The position numbers and the translations under genes were made by a program. The notes beneath the pieces are model-generated. The model saw only the letters and a program-made list of their open reading frames with translations, was not told the origin of the DNA and made no database searches. From Bryobacteraceae bacterium (GTDB lineage: Bacteria > Acidobacteriota > Terriglobia > Bryobacterales > Bryobacteraceae), in contig JACZJQ010000131.1 of the NCBI GenBank assembly GCA_014860455.1, positions 1-47,462 on the forward strand: a stretch of 47,462 nt of DNA, in the 5' to 3' direction. Positions 17,277 through 26,120 of the stretch are shown in pieces. Positions within the stretch are counted from its first letter, which is position 1; each line of letters begins with the position of its first letter.

Positions 17277-19730
17277 ATGAAGAAAGCCGCAACATTGTAT
17301 ATCGCATGGATCATCGTGTCTGGCATGGGCGTGCTCGGCTACGCTCTCAGCAGTTGGCAGCCGAAGATGGTCTCCCGGTTGGTGCTCTTCACCCTCATCA
17401 CGATGGTGGGCTCTCTCATGAAGGTCAGGTTGCCGGGAATCACCGGCACCATGTCCGTCTACTTCTTGTTTCTCCTGGTGAGCATCACTCAGTTTTCCAT
17501 GCCGGAAGTCATGTTGATAGGGACCTCCGCCGTTCTACTGCAGTGCTATTGGCGCACCAAGAATAGACCAAAGCTCCATCAGGTCCTTTTCAATGTGGGC
17601 AGCACTGCGATCGCTATCCACTACTCCTTCAAGGTCTATCATTCGGTCTTCATGCAGAATTCTGAATTTGGGCTCCTGGTGCAGGTCACCGCGACATCGG
17701 TGATCTTCTTCGCTCTCAACACCGGGCTGGTTTCAGGGGTGGTCGCCCTAACCGAGGCAAAGGCCATCCACAAGATCTGGTATGAGTGCTATTTCTGGTG
17801 CTTCCCGTATTATCTTCTCGGAGCCCTGCTGGCGGTTGGATTTAGATACGCGACCGACGCCTTCGGCTGGCGGTCCACATTGCTGTTGTTCCCAGCCGTG
17901 TACATCGTTTACTACTCCTACCGGCTCTATCTCGGGAAACTGGAAGCTGAGAAGGACCATGTTCAACAGGTGGCGTCGCTTCACCTCCGCACGATCGAAG
18001 CCCTCGCCCTGGCCATCGACGCAAAGGATCACACGACTCACGAGCACCTGCGCAGGGTGCAAACCTTTGCCACGGAGATGGGTAAGGAACTCGGTCTGGC
18101 GAAGGAGGAACTAGAAGCGCTCGAAGCCGCTTCGATGCTGCACGATATCGGCAAGCTTGCGGTGCCTGAGCACATCATCTCGAAACCCGGAAAGCTCACT
18201 CCTGAAGAGTTCGAGAAGATGAAGATCCACCCGATCATCGGGGCGGAAATCCTCGAGCGCGTCGAATTCCCCTATCCTGTGGCGCCGATTGTACTTGCAC
18301 ACCACGAGAGATGGGATGGCAGCGGATACCCATACGGTCTGAAGGGTGAGGAGATCCCGGTAGGGGCGCGCATCCTTTCGGTGGTGGATTGCTTCGATGC
18401 TCTTGTATCGGACCGTCCTTACCGGCGCGCCATGCCGGTGGGCGACGCCATCAAGCATATCGAGCAGGAGGCCAAAAAGAGCTACGACCCCGAAATCGTC
18501 GCTCTACTGAAAAAACGGTTCAAGCAGTACGAGACAATGATGACCGCCCAGGCCCTGAAGCTGGACCCAGGCAGTTTGTCACATGGAACGAAGGTGCAGA
18601 ACGGCGAGTCGCCCGCGGCAGGCTTCGAGAGTTACTCCTGCAAGCGGAAGGGGATCTCGAAGGAGGATGCCTCCGATTTCCTGCAGTCCATCGCCGGCGC
18701 CCGTCAGGAAGCCCATGCTCTGTATGAACTCGCCCAGAGCCTGGGCAGCAGCCTCAAATTGCACGACACGCTCTCAATGCTCGCGGGCAGGCTGAGCAAA
18801 CTGGTGCAGTACGACGCAGTCGCGGTCTACGTGCTCAGCGGCGAGATGCTGAAGCCCGAATATGCCATTGGTGTGGACGCGCGTTTCCTCTCCGCCCTGG
18901 AGATCCCGCTTGGCCAGGGGCTTTCCGGGTGGGTCGCCGAAACGCGCACGTCCATTCTGAACGGGAACCCCAGTGTTGAAGCAGGATACTTAAATGATGT
19001 GCGGAGGATCTGCACGCTGAAGTCCGCGCTTGCCGTTCCGCTTGTGCATGATGACCGTGTGGTTGGCGTCCTCGCGCTGTATAGCACCGAGCGCGACGCC
19101 TTCAGCCGCGATGAACAGCGAGTCCTGCAATCGATTTCCCCAAAACTCGCTATGTCGATAGCCAACGCCGTTCAGTACGAACAGGCCGAGTCTTCGGCTA
19201 CCGTTGATTACTTGACCGGCCTGCCAAACGCACGCGCTCTCTTCCTGCGGTTGGATGCCGAGGTGAACCGCTGCACCCGTTCCAACGAGGCGTTGGCCGT
19301 CGTTGTCTGCGACCTCGACGACTTCAAGCAGGTGAACGACCGGTTTGGGCACCTTTCGGGGAATGAAGTCCTGAAAGCCATCGCCACGGAGATGGAGGCG
19401 GGTTTCCGCAACTGCGACTATCTTGCCCGCATGGGAGGGGACGAGTTCGTTATGCTCATCCCCAACATCCAGGCTGCAAGCCTCTTCTCGAAGCTCGCCA
19501 GCGTTGAACAGACCGTGGCAAGGGTCTGCCGCAAGGTCTGCGGTGAGGATGTGATCTCATTGAGTTCAGGAGTTGCATTCCTCGGAGTCGACGGGTCACA
19601 CGCCGACGATCTGCTGGCGGTTGCCGATCGGCGGATGTACGAAAACAAGAGCTGCGCAAAACAGCGGCGCTCCCTGTTGAAGCTGATGGGCGAGAAGACG
19701 TGGCAGGGCAAAGTACAATACATCGCATGA
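17277..19730 (+). CDS. Membrane HD-GYP / GAF / GGDEF c-di-GMP turnover protein
   Basis: 817 residues from the ATG at 17277 (GGAGAG 7 bases upstream). The order is: membrane sensor domain (1-215) homologous to the preceding protein; HD-GYP phosphodiesterase (about 235-430) with MLHDIGK and HHERWDGSGYPYGLKG; GAF (about 477-638); GGDEF cyclase (about 641-810) with intact MGGDEF near 720. An RxxD inhibitory site (RNCD) sits five residues before GGDEF. Both catalytic halves look intact, so the protein may make and degrade c-di-GMP, switched by membrane and GAF inputs. It is convergent, with a 20-base gap, to a PilZ gene. Confidence 0.93.
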   Translation: MKKAATLYIAWIIVSGMGVLGYALSSWQPKMVSRLVLFTLITMVGSLMKVRLPGITGTMSVYFLFLLVSITQFSMPEVMLIGTSAVLLQCYWRTKNRPKLHQVLFNVGSTAIAIHYSFKVYHSVFMQNSEFGLLVQVTATSVIFFALNTGLVSGVVALTEAKAIHKIWYECYFWCFPYYLLGALLAVGFRYATDAFGWRSTLLLFPAVYIVYYSYRLYLGKLEAEKDHVQQVASLHLRTIEALALAIDAKDHTTHEHLRRVQTFATEMGKELGLAKEELEALEAASMLHDIGKLAVPEHIISKPGKLTPEEFEKMKIHPIIGAEILERVEFPYPVAPIVLAHHERWDGSGYPYGLKGEEIPVGARILSVVDCFDALVSDRPYRRAMPVGDAIKHIEQEAKKSYDPEIVALLKKRFKQYETMMTAQALKLDPGSLSHGTKVQNGESPAAGFESYSCKRKGISKEDASDFLQSIAGARQEAHALYELAQSLGSSLKLHDTLSMLAGRLSKLVQYDAVAVYVLSGEMLKPEYAIGVDARFLSALEIPLGQGLSGWVAETRTSILNGNPSVEAGYLNDVRRICTLKSALAVPLVHDDRVVGVLALYSTERDAFSRDEQRVLQSISPKLAMSIANAVQYEQAESSATVDYLTGLPNARALFLRLDAEVNRCTRSNEALAVVVCDLDDFKQVNDRFGHLSGNEVLKAIATEMEAGFRNCDYLARMGGDEFVMLIPNIQAASLFSKLASVEQTVARVCRKVCGEDVISLSSGVAFLGVDGSHADDLLAVADRRMYENKSCAKQRRSLLKLMGEKTWQGKVQYIA

Positions 19731-19750
19731 GCGATTGCCGGAAACGGCCT

Positions 19751-20020
19751 TCATCTCTTCACGATGCAGAATCCGCTCTCGACCGAATCCTGCTGGATGC
19801 GAGTCCAAACGGCGACCGCGACCCCTGCCCCGTGGGCATAACTAAACCGCACACGCGTTCCGGAGACCAGCGTCGTATCCTTGTGGCGCACCCGGAATCC
19901 GTCAACAGACGTGTCGACGAGGAGCCCTTCGACAGCCCGGGACGGAGATTGAAGCACTTCGAGCAGGATTGGACCCTCAGCAGGGAGCCTCTCGTGCTGT
20001 CTGAGTTCGCTCTTTCTCAC
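19751..20020 (-). CDS. PilZ-domain c-di-GMP receptor protein
   Basis: An 89-residue single-domain protein starting at a GTG (20020). It has the two PilZ signatures: an Arg-rich box near the N-terminus (RKSELRQHERLPAEG) and D-x-S-x-x-G (DTSVDG), followed by beta strands. It starts 5 bases after the stop of the sigma-54 activator gene, so the two are probably co-transcribed. It is convergent with the c-di-GMP enzyme. A small stand-alone PilZ protein could carry the second messenger signal to the activator or to secretion machinery; this is inference from position. Confidence 0.82.
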   Translation of the reverse strand: MRKSELRQHERLPAEGPILLEVLQSPSRAVEGLLVDTSVDGFRVRHKDTTLVSGTRVRFSYAHGAGVAVAVWTRIQQDSVESGFCIVKR

Positions 20021-20025
20021 CGATC

Positions 20026-21060
20026 CTAGTATTGCATCACGATTCCAGGAGCCCTGTCTTGAAGGGCCTGCAGTTTTCGGCGCAGCGTCCTTGAGGAAAT
20101 GCCCAGAACCTCGGCTGATTTCTCCTGGTGCCCGTTCATCTGTCTCAAGACCATCTGGATCAGGGCGAGCTCGGTCTTTTCCAACAGTCCGGTCGAGACA
20201 TCGGGATCCTCAACCTCCCCGATGCGCGTCGCCGCGAGTAACCGTGCCAGGCTGCCGGCGAACTGCTCGCCTTGAGGTTTGTGCTCTCGGATCTCGACGG
20301 GAAGATCGGCAGGGCCGATTAGGCGGCCCGGCCTTGAGCCGCTTAGACCGAGAACGAAGTTCCGCAATTCGCGGACATTCCCGGGCCAGGAGTAGTTCAT
20401 CAGGAGCTCAGAGGATTCCTCGGAGTATTCCACATCGATGCTCTGCATCCGGCTGAATTCAAAAAGCAGCGCGAGAATGTCGCTTCTTCGGTCACGTAGG
20501 GGAGGAATCTGGAATTGAACCTGCGCGAGCCGGTAGTAGAGGTCCTTCCTGAATCGGCCTGCATCGACCAAAGCTCGTAAATCGCTGTTCGTGGAAGCAA
20601 TCACTCTGACATCGGCGCGGTACTTTTTCACGCCTCCCAGCCGGTAGTACTCCCCCGAATCAAGCACGCGCAGAAGTTTCACCTGCAGTCGGAGATCCAG
20701 ATCGCCAACCTCATCAAGAAGCAGCGTCCCTTTCGACGCTAGGTCAAACATCCCAGGTTTCGCATGGTCGGCCCCGCTGAAGGCGCCCTTTTCGTAGCCA
20801 AACAACTCGCTCTCGAAAAGATGTTCCGGAACCGCCCCGCAGTTGATGTCCACCCAGGGCCCTGAGCTACGGCGTGAGAAGTAGTGCACCGCCCGGACGA
20901 CCCCCTCTTTTCCGACCCCGGATTCCCCCGTCACGAGAACGGCCGCGTCACAGATCGCAACGTCTCTCACTCGCCTCAAAATGTCTTTCATCTCGGCGCT
21001 GGCGTAGATGACTTTGGCGCCGAGGAAGTCATAGCAGTCGAATGGAGGCGAGCCTACCAT
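20026..21060 (-). CDS. Orphan sigma-54-dependent transcriptional activator (AAA+, Fis HTH)
   Basis: A 344-residue enhancer-binding protein without a receiver or other sensory domain; only about 20 residues precede the AAA+ core. It has Walker A GESGVGKE (about 45-52), the sigma-54 contact loop as GAFSGA (GAFTGA in most relatives), Walker B GTLLLDEVGD, and the arginine-finger region YRLAQVQFQIPPLRDR. A Fis-type helix-turn-helix (EKSAEVLGISSRTLRRKLQA) ends the protein. It is upstream of the PilZ gene and is the natural candidate to drive the two -24/-12 promoters at 10497 and 17238. With no sensor domain, it may be controlled by a partner protein. Confidence 0.92.
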   Translation of the reverse strand: MVGSPPFDCYDFLGAKVIYASAEMKDILRRVRDVAICDAAVLVTGESGVGKEGVVRAVHYFSRRSSGPWVDINCGAVPEHLFESELFGYEKGAFSGADHAKPGMFDLASKGTLLLDEVGDLDLRLQVKLLRVLDSGEYYRLGGVKKYRADVRVIASTNSDLRALVDAGRFRKDLYYRLAQVQFQIPPLRDRRSDILALLFEFSRMQSIDVEYSEESSELLMNYSWPGNVRELRNFVLGLSGSRPGRLIGPADLPVEIREHKPQGEQFAGSLARLLAATRIGEVEDPDVSTGLLEKTELALIQMVLRQMNGHQEKSAEVLGISSRTLRRKLQALQDRAPGIVMQY

Positions 21061-21331
21061 ATTGGCAGTGTAGGAGACTTCGCCTTGTTAAGCCATCCGG
21101 GCCACGCCTTAGAAATCGCCCGACTGCTTACTTAGTACTGGATCTGCCACCACGCCGATGTTCGCCAAGAACTGAGGCAGAATCACTGGCCCAACTGCTC
21201 CGCCGAATCAGGCTCCTTCGGCCCCGGGCTTGCCATGTGCAGGGACATTCCTCGTTTCCTGGGATTGCGGACTTATCGGTGATGCCCGTGCAGTCTGGCT
21301 AAAGACCTTAGGCGCCGAGGCCGATAGACCT

Positions 21332-22222
21332 ATGAGGGTGTGCACCGCCATGTGGAAGCTGATCACTCGTACCCTATTGATCGGATTGATCGGAGGATTC
21401 GCCACGGCAACCCTGGTCCGGATCGCCCCGGGCTACGGGATGAGCGATGAGCAGTTGGATGCCAGGCGCACTGAGGCAAACCTCCGTTCCGTCGAAACCA
21501 GGCTGGCCAGAGAGAGGAGTGTCCTTCGTTACTACGGCGCTTTTCTTTTCAACTACGCTCGGGGAGACTGGGGGGAATCTCCCCTGTTCCAGCGTCCCGT
21601 TCGGACTCTCATCGCGGAGCGGACCGCAGTCACTCTGACTGCCGTGCTGTTCGGACTCAGCACTGGGTGGGCGTTTGCCCTCGCCTTCGGTGTGTTTGGC
21701 GGATTCCTGCCGACAGCCGCCTTCGCTGGACTCGCCAGGTCAAGCGCGCTTCTCCTTCAATGCACGCCGGCGGTTGTGGTGGGACTCCTACTACTGTCCT
21801 CCGGGGCGCGCGGACCTTTCGCGTGTGCCATCGCAGTCGGTCTCGTCCTCTACCCGCGGTTAGTACTATATGTAATCAATCTCACCCGCGAGGCCACGGC
21901 AATGCCTCATGTCCTCACCGCGAGGGCCAAAGGCCTCGTTAGCCGCCTGGTTCTCTTCAGGCATGTTCTTCCCGTCATTGTTCCAGAGTTGCTTGCGCTT
22001 GCCGGCATTAGCGTCAGCATGGCGCTTAGCGTGGCAATTCCGCTGGAAATGATTCTCGACATTCCAGGCCTCGGCCAGCTCACTTGGCAAGCGGCGTTGG
22101 GCCGCGACATGAACCTGCTCGTCAACCTCACCATGTTCATCAGTCTTGCTGTCTCGATCTCGAATGCGGCGGCTGAATGGACCGCCGCGCGCTGGTCACG
22201 GGTAGAGGCCGGCACAAGATGA
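21332..22222 (+). CDS. ABC transporter permease, DppB/OppB type
   Basis: 296 residues from the ATG at 21332; an in-frame ATG at 21350 is equally possible. This is the inner-membrane permease of a peptide/nickel-type importer. It has an N-terminal helix, a periplasmic-side segment (ERSVLRYYGAFLFNYARGDW) typical of DppB, and five further helices. The cytoplasmic EAA loop is seen at TARAKGLVSRLVLFRHVLP. It is the first of four overlapping genes and is divergent from the sigma-54 activator. The N-terminus before 21332 is unlikely to be translated. Confidence 0.87.
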   Translation: MRVCTAMWKLITRTLLIGLIGGFATATLVRIAPGYGMSDEQLDARRTEANLRSVETRLARERSVLRYYGAFLFNYARGDWGESPLFQRPVRTLIAERTAVTLTAVLFGLSTGWAFALAFGVFGGFLPTAAFAGLARSSALLLQCTPAVVVGLLLLSSGARGPFACAIAVGLVLYPRLVLYVINLTREATAMPHVLTARAKGLVSRLVLFRHVLPVIVPELLALAGISVSMALSVAIPLEMILDIPGLGQLTWQAALGRDMNLLVNLTMFISLAVSISNAAAEWTAARWSRVEAGTR

Positions 22223-23049
22223 CGGCCGCCTTGGAACGAAGAGCCCGCTTGGCTAGCGCCGCCTTTCTTGCCACACTGGCGATTGCAGCGCTGGCTGCTG
22301 ACTGGGTTGCGCCATACCAGCCGGAAGAGCAGTTTCGCGAAACAATAGCGGCCGCCCCGTCGAGCCGGTTTTGGCTGGGAACTGACGACTTGGGCAGGGA
22401 TCGCTTCTCAAGACTCATCCACGCGACGCGTATCTCACTCCTGATTGCCCCCGCGGCGGCGCTGCTCTCTGTTGTTCTTGCCGCTTCCGCGGGCATAGCC
22501 GCGGCAACCCGGACAGGCCTCATTGGGAATCTCCTCATGGGTGCGGCGGACATCACGCTGTCGCTTCCTTGGCTGCTCCTGTTGTTGACTGTGCGCTCGC
22601 TGCTTCCGTTGGACGTCACTCCCTGGGCCTCGCTGACTCTGACTTTCGCTCTCCTTGGCGCAATTGGCTGGGCTGGTCCCGCACGAGTCATCAGAGCGGC
22701 CATACGAGAACTCCTGGTTTCGGACTTCGTCATCTCGGCGCGAGGACGGGGGCTTTCCAAATCGCGCGTCTTCCTGTGTCACGTTCTTCCAAGCGCAAGA
22801 CCCGTAGTGGCAGCCCAATTCTGGTCCGCGGTTCCCGTGTTCGTTCTTGCCGAAGCCAATCTGAGCTTCCTCGGTTTAGGCGTCACTGAGCCCGCGGCAA
22901 GCTGGGGAACGATGCTGAAGGAAATGGAGACTGTTCTGGCCGTCGGAGGGAACCTTCTTAACCAATACTGGGTCTTCGCCCCGGCGGCCTTGGTTTTCGT
23001 CTCTGTTCTCTGCCTCACGATTCTGTTTCCATCGAGGATTTCGACATAA
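22219..23049 (+). CDS. ABC transporter permease, DppC/OppC type
   Basis: 276 residues from the ATG at 22219, which overlaps the preceding stop (ATGA). It has an N-terminal helix, the family motif WLGTDDLGRDRFSRLIHATR, the EAA loop (SARGRGLSKSRVFLCHVLPS) and the FLGLGVTEPAASWGTML segment near the C-terminus, all characteristic of DppC/OppC permeases. It pairs with the DppB-like permease. Its stop overlaps the start of the binding-protein gene (TAATG). Confidence 0.9.
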   Translation: MTAALERRARLASAAFLATLAIAALAADWVAPYQPEEQFRETIAAAPSSRFWLGTDDLGRDRFSRLIHATRISLLIAPAAALLSVVLAASAGIAAATRTGLIGNLLMGAADITLSLPWLLLLLTVRSLLPLDVTPWASLTLTFALLGAIGWAGPARVIRAAIRELLVSDFVISARGRGLSKSRVFLCHVLPSARPVVAAQFWSAVPVFVLAEANLSFLGLGVTEPAASWGTMLKEMETVLAVGGNLLNQYWVFAPAALVFVSVLCLTILFPSRIST

Positions 23050-24680
23050 TGCGCCTTCGTATAATCATCGCCGCCCAGTTTCTTGGCATCGCCTGTGCTT
23101 GGGCGCAGCAACCCGTCAGGGGAGGCGCGCTGCGTCTGGCCATCCAGGCTGAACCGAGAAACCTCGATCCTGCCCAGGCCTCCGACGAACCCTCCGAGCT
23201 TGTCCGCTATCTGACGGGCGGAGTGCTGATTCGAATGAATCGTCTGACGCAGAGACTGGAGCCGGCTCTGGCCGAGCAGTGGAGCTACGACACGGCTCGC
23301 CGGACACTCACCCTGCGGCTCCGTGCGGGAGTCCGCTTCTCCGACGGGACGCCTTTCAATGCCGCCGACGTATGTCACACTTTCAGCCATCTTCTCGATC
23401 CTGCGGTGGATGCCCCGAGCGCGGAGCCTTTCCGCTCGGTGAAAGGGGGAACACGGTGTGAAGTCAGGGACGCGCGTACAGTCGCCCTGCGGTTTGGCGA
23501 GCCAATCGCCGCGGTCGAGCGCCTCCTCGACGACGTTGCCATCCAATCCTCGCGGTCGAAAGACCAGAGCCGGCCAACATTGGGCCCGTTCTTCATCAGT
23601 GATCGCCAGCCGGGCGCCTCACTCGTCCTGCGCCGCAACCCGAACTACTGGAGGCGCAGCCCGTCTGGGACCCAGCTTCCGTATCTGGATTCCATCCGGC
23701 TGGATATCCAGCGGAATAGGGACTCGGAACTGGTCAGGTTCAGAGCCGGGGAGCTCCACCTCATCAACAACCTCGACTCTCAGTTGTATGAGCGGCTGAA
23801 ATCACAGCTTCCCGGCTCCGTACGGGACCTCGGCGTCTCCAATGACACCGAACAGCTCTGGTTTAATCAGATTGCCGCAGCGCCTCTACCCGCACACAAA
23901 AAAGTCTGGTTCCGCTCCACGGAGTTCCGCAAAGCGGTCTCGGAAGCCATCAACCGCAACGACATAGCGCGGGTTGTGTTCAAAGGCCACGCCACTGCCG
24001 CCGTCGGGCCGGTCTCCTCCGCAAACCATGCATGGCTCAACGCGGCGATTGAAACGCCCCGGCTGAACCTCAAATCGGCATTGAACCGCCTTTCGGGTTC
24101 TGGCTTCCGACTCCGAGATGGGATCTTGTACGACAGGGCGGGCAACCCAGTCGAATTCTCGCTGATTACCAACGCTGGCAACCGCAGCCGCGAACAGATG
24201 GCGGCGCTCATCCAAGCCGACCTGAAGAGGATTGGCATCCGAGTGACCATAGCGCCGCTCGACTTCCCTGCACTCATCGGCCGCATCACCAGGACATTCG
24301 ACTATGACGCCTGCTTGCTGGGCCTCGTCATGACCGATCTCGATCCCATCGCACAGACCAATGTGTGGCTCAGTTCAGGGCCCCAGCATCAATGGAACCC
24401 CTCGCAATCCAGTCCTGAAACCCCGTGGGAAGCCGAAATCGACCGAATGATGCACACGGTGGCGACCGAAGCGAACGCGGCTGCTCGAAAACGCGCATTC
24501 GATCGCGTGCAGCAGATTATCGCCGAGAATGTGCCGTTTATTTACCTGATAAACAGGCACGCGCTGGTGGCGGTTGCCCCGGACGTGCGCAACGCTCAAC
24601 CTGCAGTTCTGCGGCCACAGACTCTATGGAACATCGACCAGTTGTGGCTTGCCAGCCCGGCGCAGGTGCCGAAACGATGA
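23049..24680 (+). CDS. Periplasmic solute-binding protein, family 5 (DppA/OppA type)
   Basis: 543 residues with an N-terminal signal (MRLRIIIAAQFLGIACAWAQ). The processing site looks like signal peptidase I (AWA-QQ) rather than a standard lipobox, so it is probably soluble. SBP_bac_5 features: GGALRLAIQAEPRNLDPAQA at the start, LRLRAGVRFSDGTPFNAADV, and C-terminal RVQQIIAENVPFIYLINRHA. The ligand is probably a peptide or similar; the sequence does not say which. It overlaps both neighbours in the transporter operon. Confidence 0.9.
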   Translation: MRLRIIIAAQFLGIACAWAQQPVRGGALRLAIQAEPRNLDPAQASDEPSELVRYLTGGVLIRMNRLTQRLEPALAEQWSYDTARRTLTLRLRAGVRFSDGTPFNAADVCHTFSHLLDPAVDAPSAEPFRSVKGGTRCEVRDARTVALRFGEPIAAVERLLDDVAIQSSRSKDQSRPTLGPFFISDRQPGASLVLRRNPNYWRRSPSGTQLPYLDSIRLDIQRNRDSELVRFRAGELHLINNLDSQLYERLKSQLPGSVRDLGVSNDTEQLWFNQIAAAPLPAHKKVWFRSTEFRKAVSEAINRNDIARVVFKGHATAAVGPVSSANHAWLNAAIETPRLNLKSALNRLSGSGFRLRDGILYDRAGNPVEFSLITNAGNRSREQMAALIQADLKRIGIRVTIAPLDFPALIGRITRTFDYDACLLGLVMTDLDPIAQTNVWLSSGPQHQWNPSQSSPETPWEAEIDRMMHTVATEANAAARKRAFDRVQQIIAENVPFIYLINRHALVAVAPDVRNAQPAVLRPQTLWNIDQLWLASPAQVPKR

Positions 24681-25468
24681 GCAGGAGCGGGGAGCCTCTG
24701 CTGGAATTGCGTTTATCGGTCGACTATCGAGGCGGATCGGGCGTTCTCCAGACGTTCGAATTGACAATTGCTGAAGGCGAACTGATCGGCCTCGCCGGTC
24801 AGAGCGGATCGGGGAAGAGCACGCTGGCGCTGGCAATCCTGGGATTGCTTGACGAACGGAGAGCCAGGATCGAGGGATCGATCAGGTTCAGGCAACAGGA
24901 ATTGTTGGGCCTCGGCGAACGACAGTGGCGAAGCATTCGCGGACGCAGGATTGCATTGGTCTTTCAAAGCGCGGTCTCATCATTGACTCCCACGATGCGG
25001 CTCGGCGATCAGATTCGCGAGGCCTGGCAAGCCCATTCCAATCACCCGGCGGAGTGGAGAATGGAAACCGCAAGTACGCTCGGCGCCGTCGGCCTTCCAA
25101 CGGATGACAGTTTCCTCCGGCTCTTCCCCAGGGAATTGAGCGTAGGCATGGCTCAGCGGTTTCTGGCTGCCATGGCAGTGCTGCACAAGCCGGACCTCCT
25201 CATCGCCGATGAGCCAACCAGCGCCCTCGACGTCATAACGCAGAGCGAACTGCTAAAGCTCTTCCAGTCATTGAATTCGCAGCATGGAACTGCGATCCTT
25301 TTCATCACTCACGACATCGCCGTGGCCGCCAGCTTCTGCCACAGGATCGCCATTCTCCACGATGGAGCCATCGTGGAATCTGGTGCGCCGGCAACCGTTC
25401 TCACGAATCCTCGCGAGGAGTATACAAAGCGGCTGGTCAGTGCAGTCCCCCAATGGAATCTTGGCTGA
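24677..25468 (+). CDS. ABC transporter ATP-binding protein, DppD/OppD-like
   Basis: 263 residues from the ATG at 24677 (ATGA overlap with the binding-protein stop). It has Walker A GQSGSGKST, the Q-loop in LVFQSAVSSLTPTM, signature ELSVGMAQRF (L-S-x-G-M-x-Q-R, with Val where Gly is usual), Walker B LLIADEPTSALD and the switch His in ITHD. It lacks the C-terminal oligopeptide-transporter extension with conserved cysteines seen in many OppD proteins. No second ATPase (OppF/DppF) follows, so it either works as a homodimer or pairs with a subunit encoded elsewhere. Confidence 0.9.
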   Translation: MSRSGEPLLELRLSVDYRGGSGVLQTFELTIAEGELIGLAGQSGSGKSTLALAILGLLDERRARIEGSIRFRQQELLGLGERQWRSIRGRRIALVFQSAVSSLTPTMRLGDQIREAWQAHSNHPAEWRMETASTLGAVGLPTDDSFLRLFPRELSVGMAQRFLAAMAVLHKPDLLIADEPTSALDVITQSELLKLFQSLNSQHGTAILFITHDIAVAASFCHRIAILHDGAIVESGAPATVLTNPREEYTKRLVSAVPQWNLG

Positions 25469-26120
25469 TCCCTCTGGGTAGTCAGAACCACATCCGGCGC
25501 GATGCGAGCTGACAACGGTCTCCTGGTAGGGGCGAGGACCGGCGCCGTTGCTCCGTAGGTCCGGCCTATCCGTTGCTCCCCGTTTCCGTTGGGCGATGTC
25601 CTCCGCAAAAACTCGATCGGCGCTACGCAGCCTCCTTCTCCAGCCTGGATTAGTGATGCAGACCGCCAAGAATCGGCGTACAATCGACGCGATACCCAGC
25701 GGGCATCTGCGAACTCACACTCGGCACGCGGGTTGCAGGCCAGCATAGCAGTAGCAACCTGCACGGATGCCCGCGCGGACATCAATCTGACAGCCTGAGA
25801 GAATGCCGGTGCACTGGTGCCCAGATCCAGCGCTACCTTGGTAAAATCAGCGGGCCGCTACTGGGCTGGATCGACCCCACGCAGATGCCCCGGCGGTCCC
25901 GCATCAGGAACAGTGCGGGCAGCGGGCAGTTGGGATTGCGCCCAAGCGCGAGGGGTGCATGCCCGGTTCGTGACGACATTGTCCTTTGGAGTCGACTGCT
26001 CCTGTCGCAAGTCTCATCTGATGCCCGATTCGGCCTACTCATGCGGATCTGTCCCTTTGCTTCCCTGGCGCTTGCCTCATTCATCGTGAGCTCCGCCAAT
26101 CGTCATCAAGGCGTCTCAAA
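25469..26120. other. Intergenic region with diverged interspersed repeats
   Basis: About 650 bases without a convincing gene. Three segments recur elsewhere: 25541-25580 matches 28635-28674 (about 35 of 40), 26001-26020 matches 28774-28793 (19 of 20), and 25603-25689 matches 39499-39584 (roughly 70 percent). Open frames here have no recognisable product. No strong terminator was seen after the ABC operon. Confidence 0.5.

Noticed and set aside
21219-21234. A third -24/-12-like sequence (CGGCCCCGGGCTTGCC) upstream of the ABC operon
   Set aside because: GG-N10-GC spacing fits, but both boxes are poor and no CGGACA-N3-TGTCCG palindrome lies upstream; in GC-rich DNA this is expected by chance.
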